The notes beneath the pieces are model-generated. The model made no database searches. It worked only from the letters and a program-made list of their open reading frames with translations, and was not told where the DNA came from. The translations under genes were made by a program, and so were the position numbers. Below are positions 63,605 through 64,000 of a stretch of DNA of 64,000 nucleotides, one piece after another. How positions within the stretch are numbered: the first letter of the stretch is position 1; every line of letters begins with the position of its first letter. Origin of the DNA: Pseudonocardiaceae bacterium (GTDB taxonomy: Bacteria > Actinomycetota > Actinomycetes > Mycobacteriales > Pseudonocardiaceae); NCBI GenBank assembly GCA_009377865.1, contig WHTH01000007.1:32252-96251 (forward strand), in the 5' to 3' direction.

Positions 63605-63756
63605 CGGGGCACCACCGCCAGCCTGCGGTGACGGCCACGACGGGACCGTGGCCGTGCCTGGTCGCGGAGGCGGGGCTTGGGTACCAGCAGCACCAGCACG
63701 AGCGGGCCGAGCAGCACCGCCAGCAACAGCGCGACGTCAATCAGCACGTCGATCAT
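63601..63756 (-). CDS. Small single-span membrane protein
   Basis: 51 residues, found by reading the minus strand upstream of the 99-residue gene: MIDVLIDVALLLAVLLGPLV continuing LVLLVPKPRLRDQ, then a basic tail (RPRSRRGRHRRLAVVPR). One hydrophobic helix (~4-25) and a positive C terminus predict an N-out/C-in membrane peptide. Its TGA overlaps the next ATG (ATGA), which strongly supports that it is translated. Confidence 0.65.
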   Translation of the reverse strand: MIDVLIDVALLLAVLLGPLVLVLLVPKPRLRDQARPRSRRGRHRRLAVVPR

Positions 63757-63901
63757 GGTGTTGGACGCTAGGAACCCGCCCCGAGTTGATCTTGCCGGGT
63801 TGGAAACCGCACCCGATCGCGCGGCCTTGCCTTGCTGGCAAGTTCGCTGTCGGTCAGCCTGCTAGTGGTGTGTCTGCGAAATAACAAGGTATACTTGTGG
63901 T

Positions 63902-64000
63902 ATGGCAGTGATGACCGCGCCGGCGCTGCCGGTGACCGACGATCAACGGGCTGACCTGAAGCGGATCGCGGGGTCGCCGCGGTTGGCGCACCGCAAGGTC
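63902..64000 (+). mobile_element. IS630-type transposase, N-terminal fragment (runs off the window end)
   Basis: 33 codons are present: MAVMTAPALPVTDDQRADLK and RIAGSPRLAHRKV, the start of the helix-turn-helix region of actinobacterial IS630-family transposases. TATACT (63890-63895) lies six bases before the ATG, a leaderless promoter. The left inverted repeat should lie in 63840-63890, but I cannot define its ends without the right end. The rest is outside the window. Confidence 0.6.

Noticed and set aside
63840..63890. Left inverted repeat of the IS630-type element
   Set aside because: Without the right end in the window the repeat cannot be paired, so no boundary is claimed.
1..64000. CRISPR arrays, rRNA or tRNA genes
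   Set aside because: No regularly spaced direct repeats with unique spacers, and no tRNA cloverleaf or rRNA segments were recognised anywhere in the window.

Overview
High-GC actinobacterial chromosome, most likely an order Pseudonocardiales relative. Evidence: a complete mraZ-to-divIVA division cluster with sepF and wag31-type DivIVA, smtB-zur beside glyS, clgR-pspA-pgsA-argA-ftsK-RNase J in the order I recall from Mycobacterium tuberculosis, mycothiol-type and F420-type (PPOX) enzymes, an Scr1/DUF397 regulator pair, and many TANNNT-N5-7-start leaderless gene starts.

Layout. 0-4.5 kb: partial glyS, zinc regulators smtB-zur, rluD-lspA, a methyltransferase coupled to a VapBC toxin-antitoxin pair. 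4.7-7.9 kb: ileS of the type-2 class with a swapped GTHH signature. 8.2-28.7 kb: the dcw cluster, all on the minus strand and read mraZ, rsmH, ftsL, ftsI, murE, murF, mraY, murD, ftsW, murG, murC, ftsQ, ftsZ, pgeF, yggS, sepF, yggT, divIVA; nearly every junction is a 4-base ATGA/GTGA overlap, so peptidoglycan precursor synthesis and divisome assembly are translationally coupled. 28.9-42 kb: a hydrolase, DUF3040, dinB, a ParA-like ATPase, then the [16 protein letters not shown]/argA-ftsK-RNase J block. 42-58.5 kb: an accessory stretch lying between RNase J and thyX. 58.5-64 kb: thyX, a HicB-like/DUF4097 pair, an AlkX-type glycosylase, small operons and the start of an IS630-type transposase.

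The most interesting system is an FxLD-family lanthipeptide locus at 45.06-53.54 kb on the minus strand: a 95-residue unknown protein, an FxLD-system protein-isoaspartate-like methyltransferase, a 55-residue FxLD precursor that is not called in any long frame (51721-51888), a full-length class I dehydratase LanB, LanC cyclase, a separate SpaB_C-type protein and a second FxLD methyltransferase that carries a single-base frameshift. It faces a divergent helix-turn-helix/DUF397 regulator pair and abuts a truncated PadR-partner gene, suggesting insertion. The accessory stretch holds several other genes broken by single-base indels, whereas the syntenic core has none.

Other non-coding structure: a dispersed hairpin repeat with 17-bp arms and a constant 13-base loop (24.4 kb and 40.2 kb), four MraZ-box-like TGG repeats at exact 10-bp spacing over the mraZ promoter, tandem palindromes over the vapBC and hicB-like promoters, and a mirrored pair of leaderless promoters between rimO and the argA-like gene.
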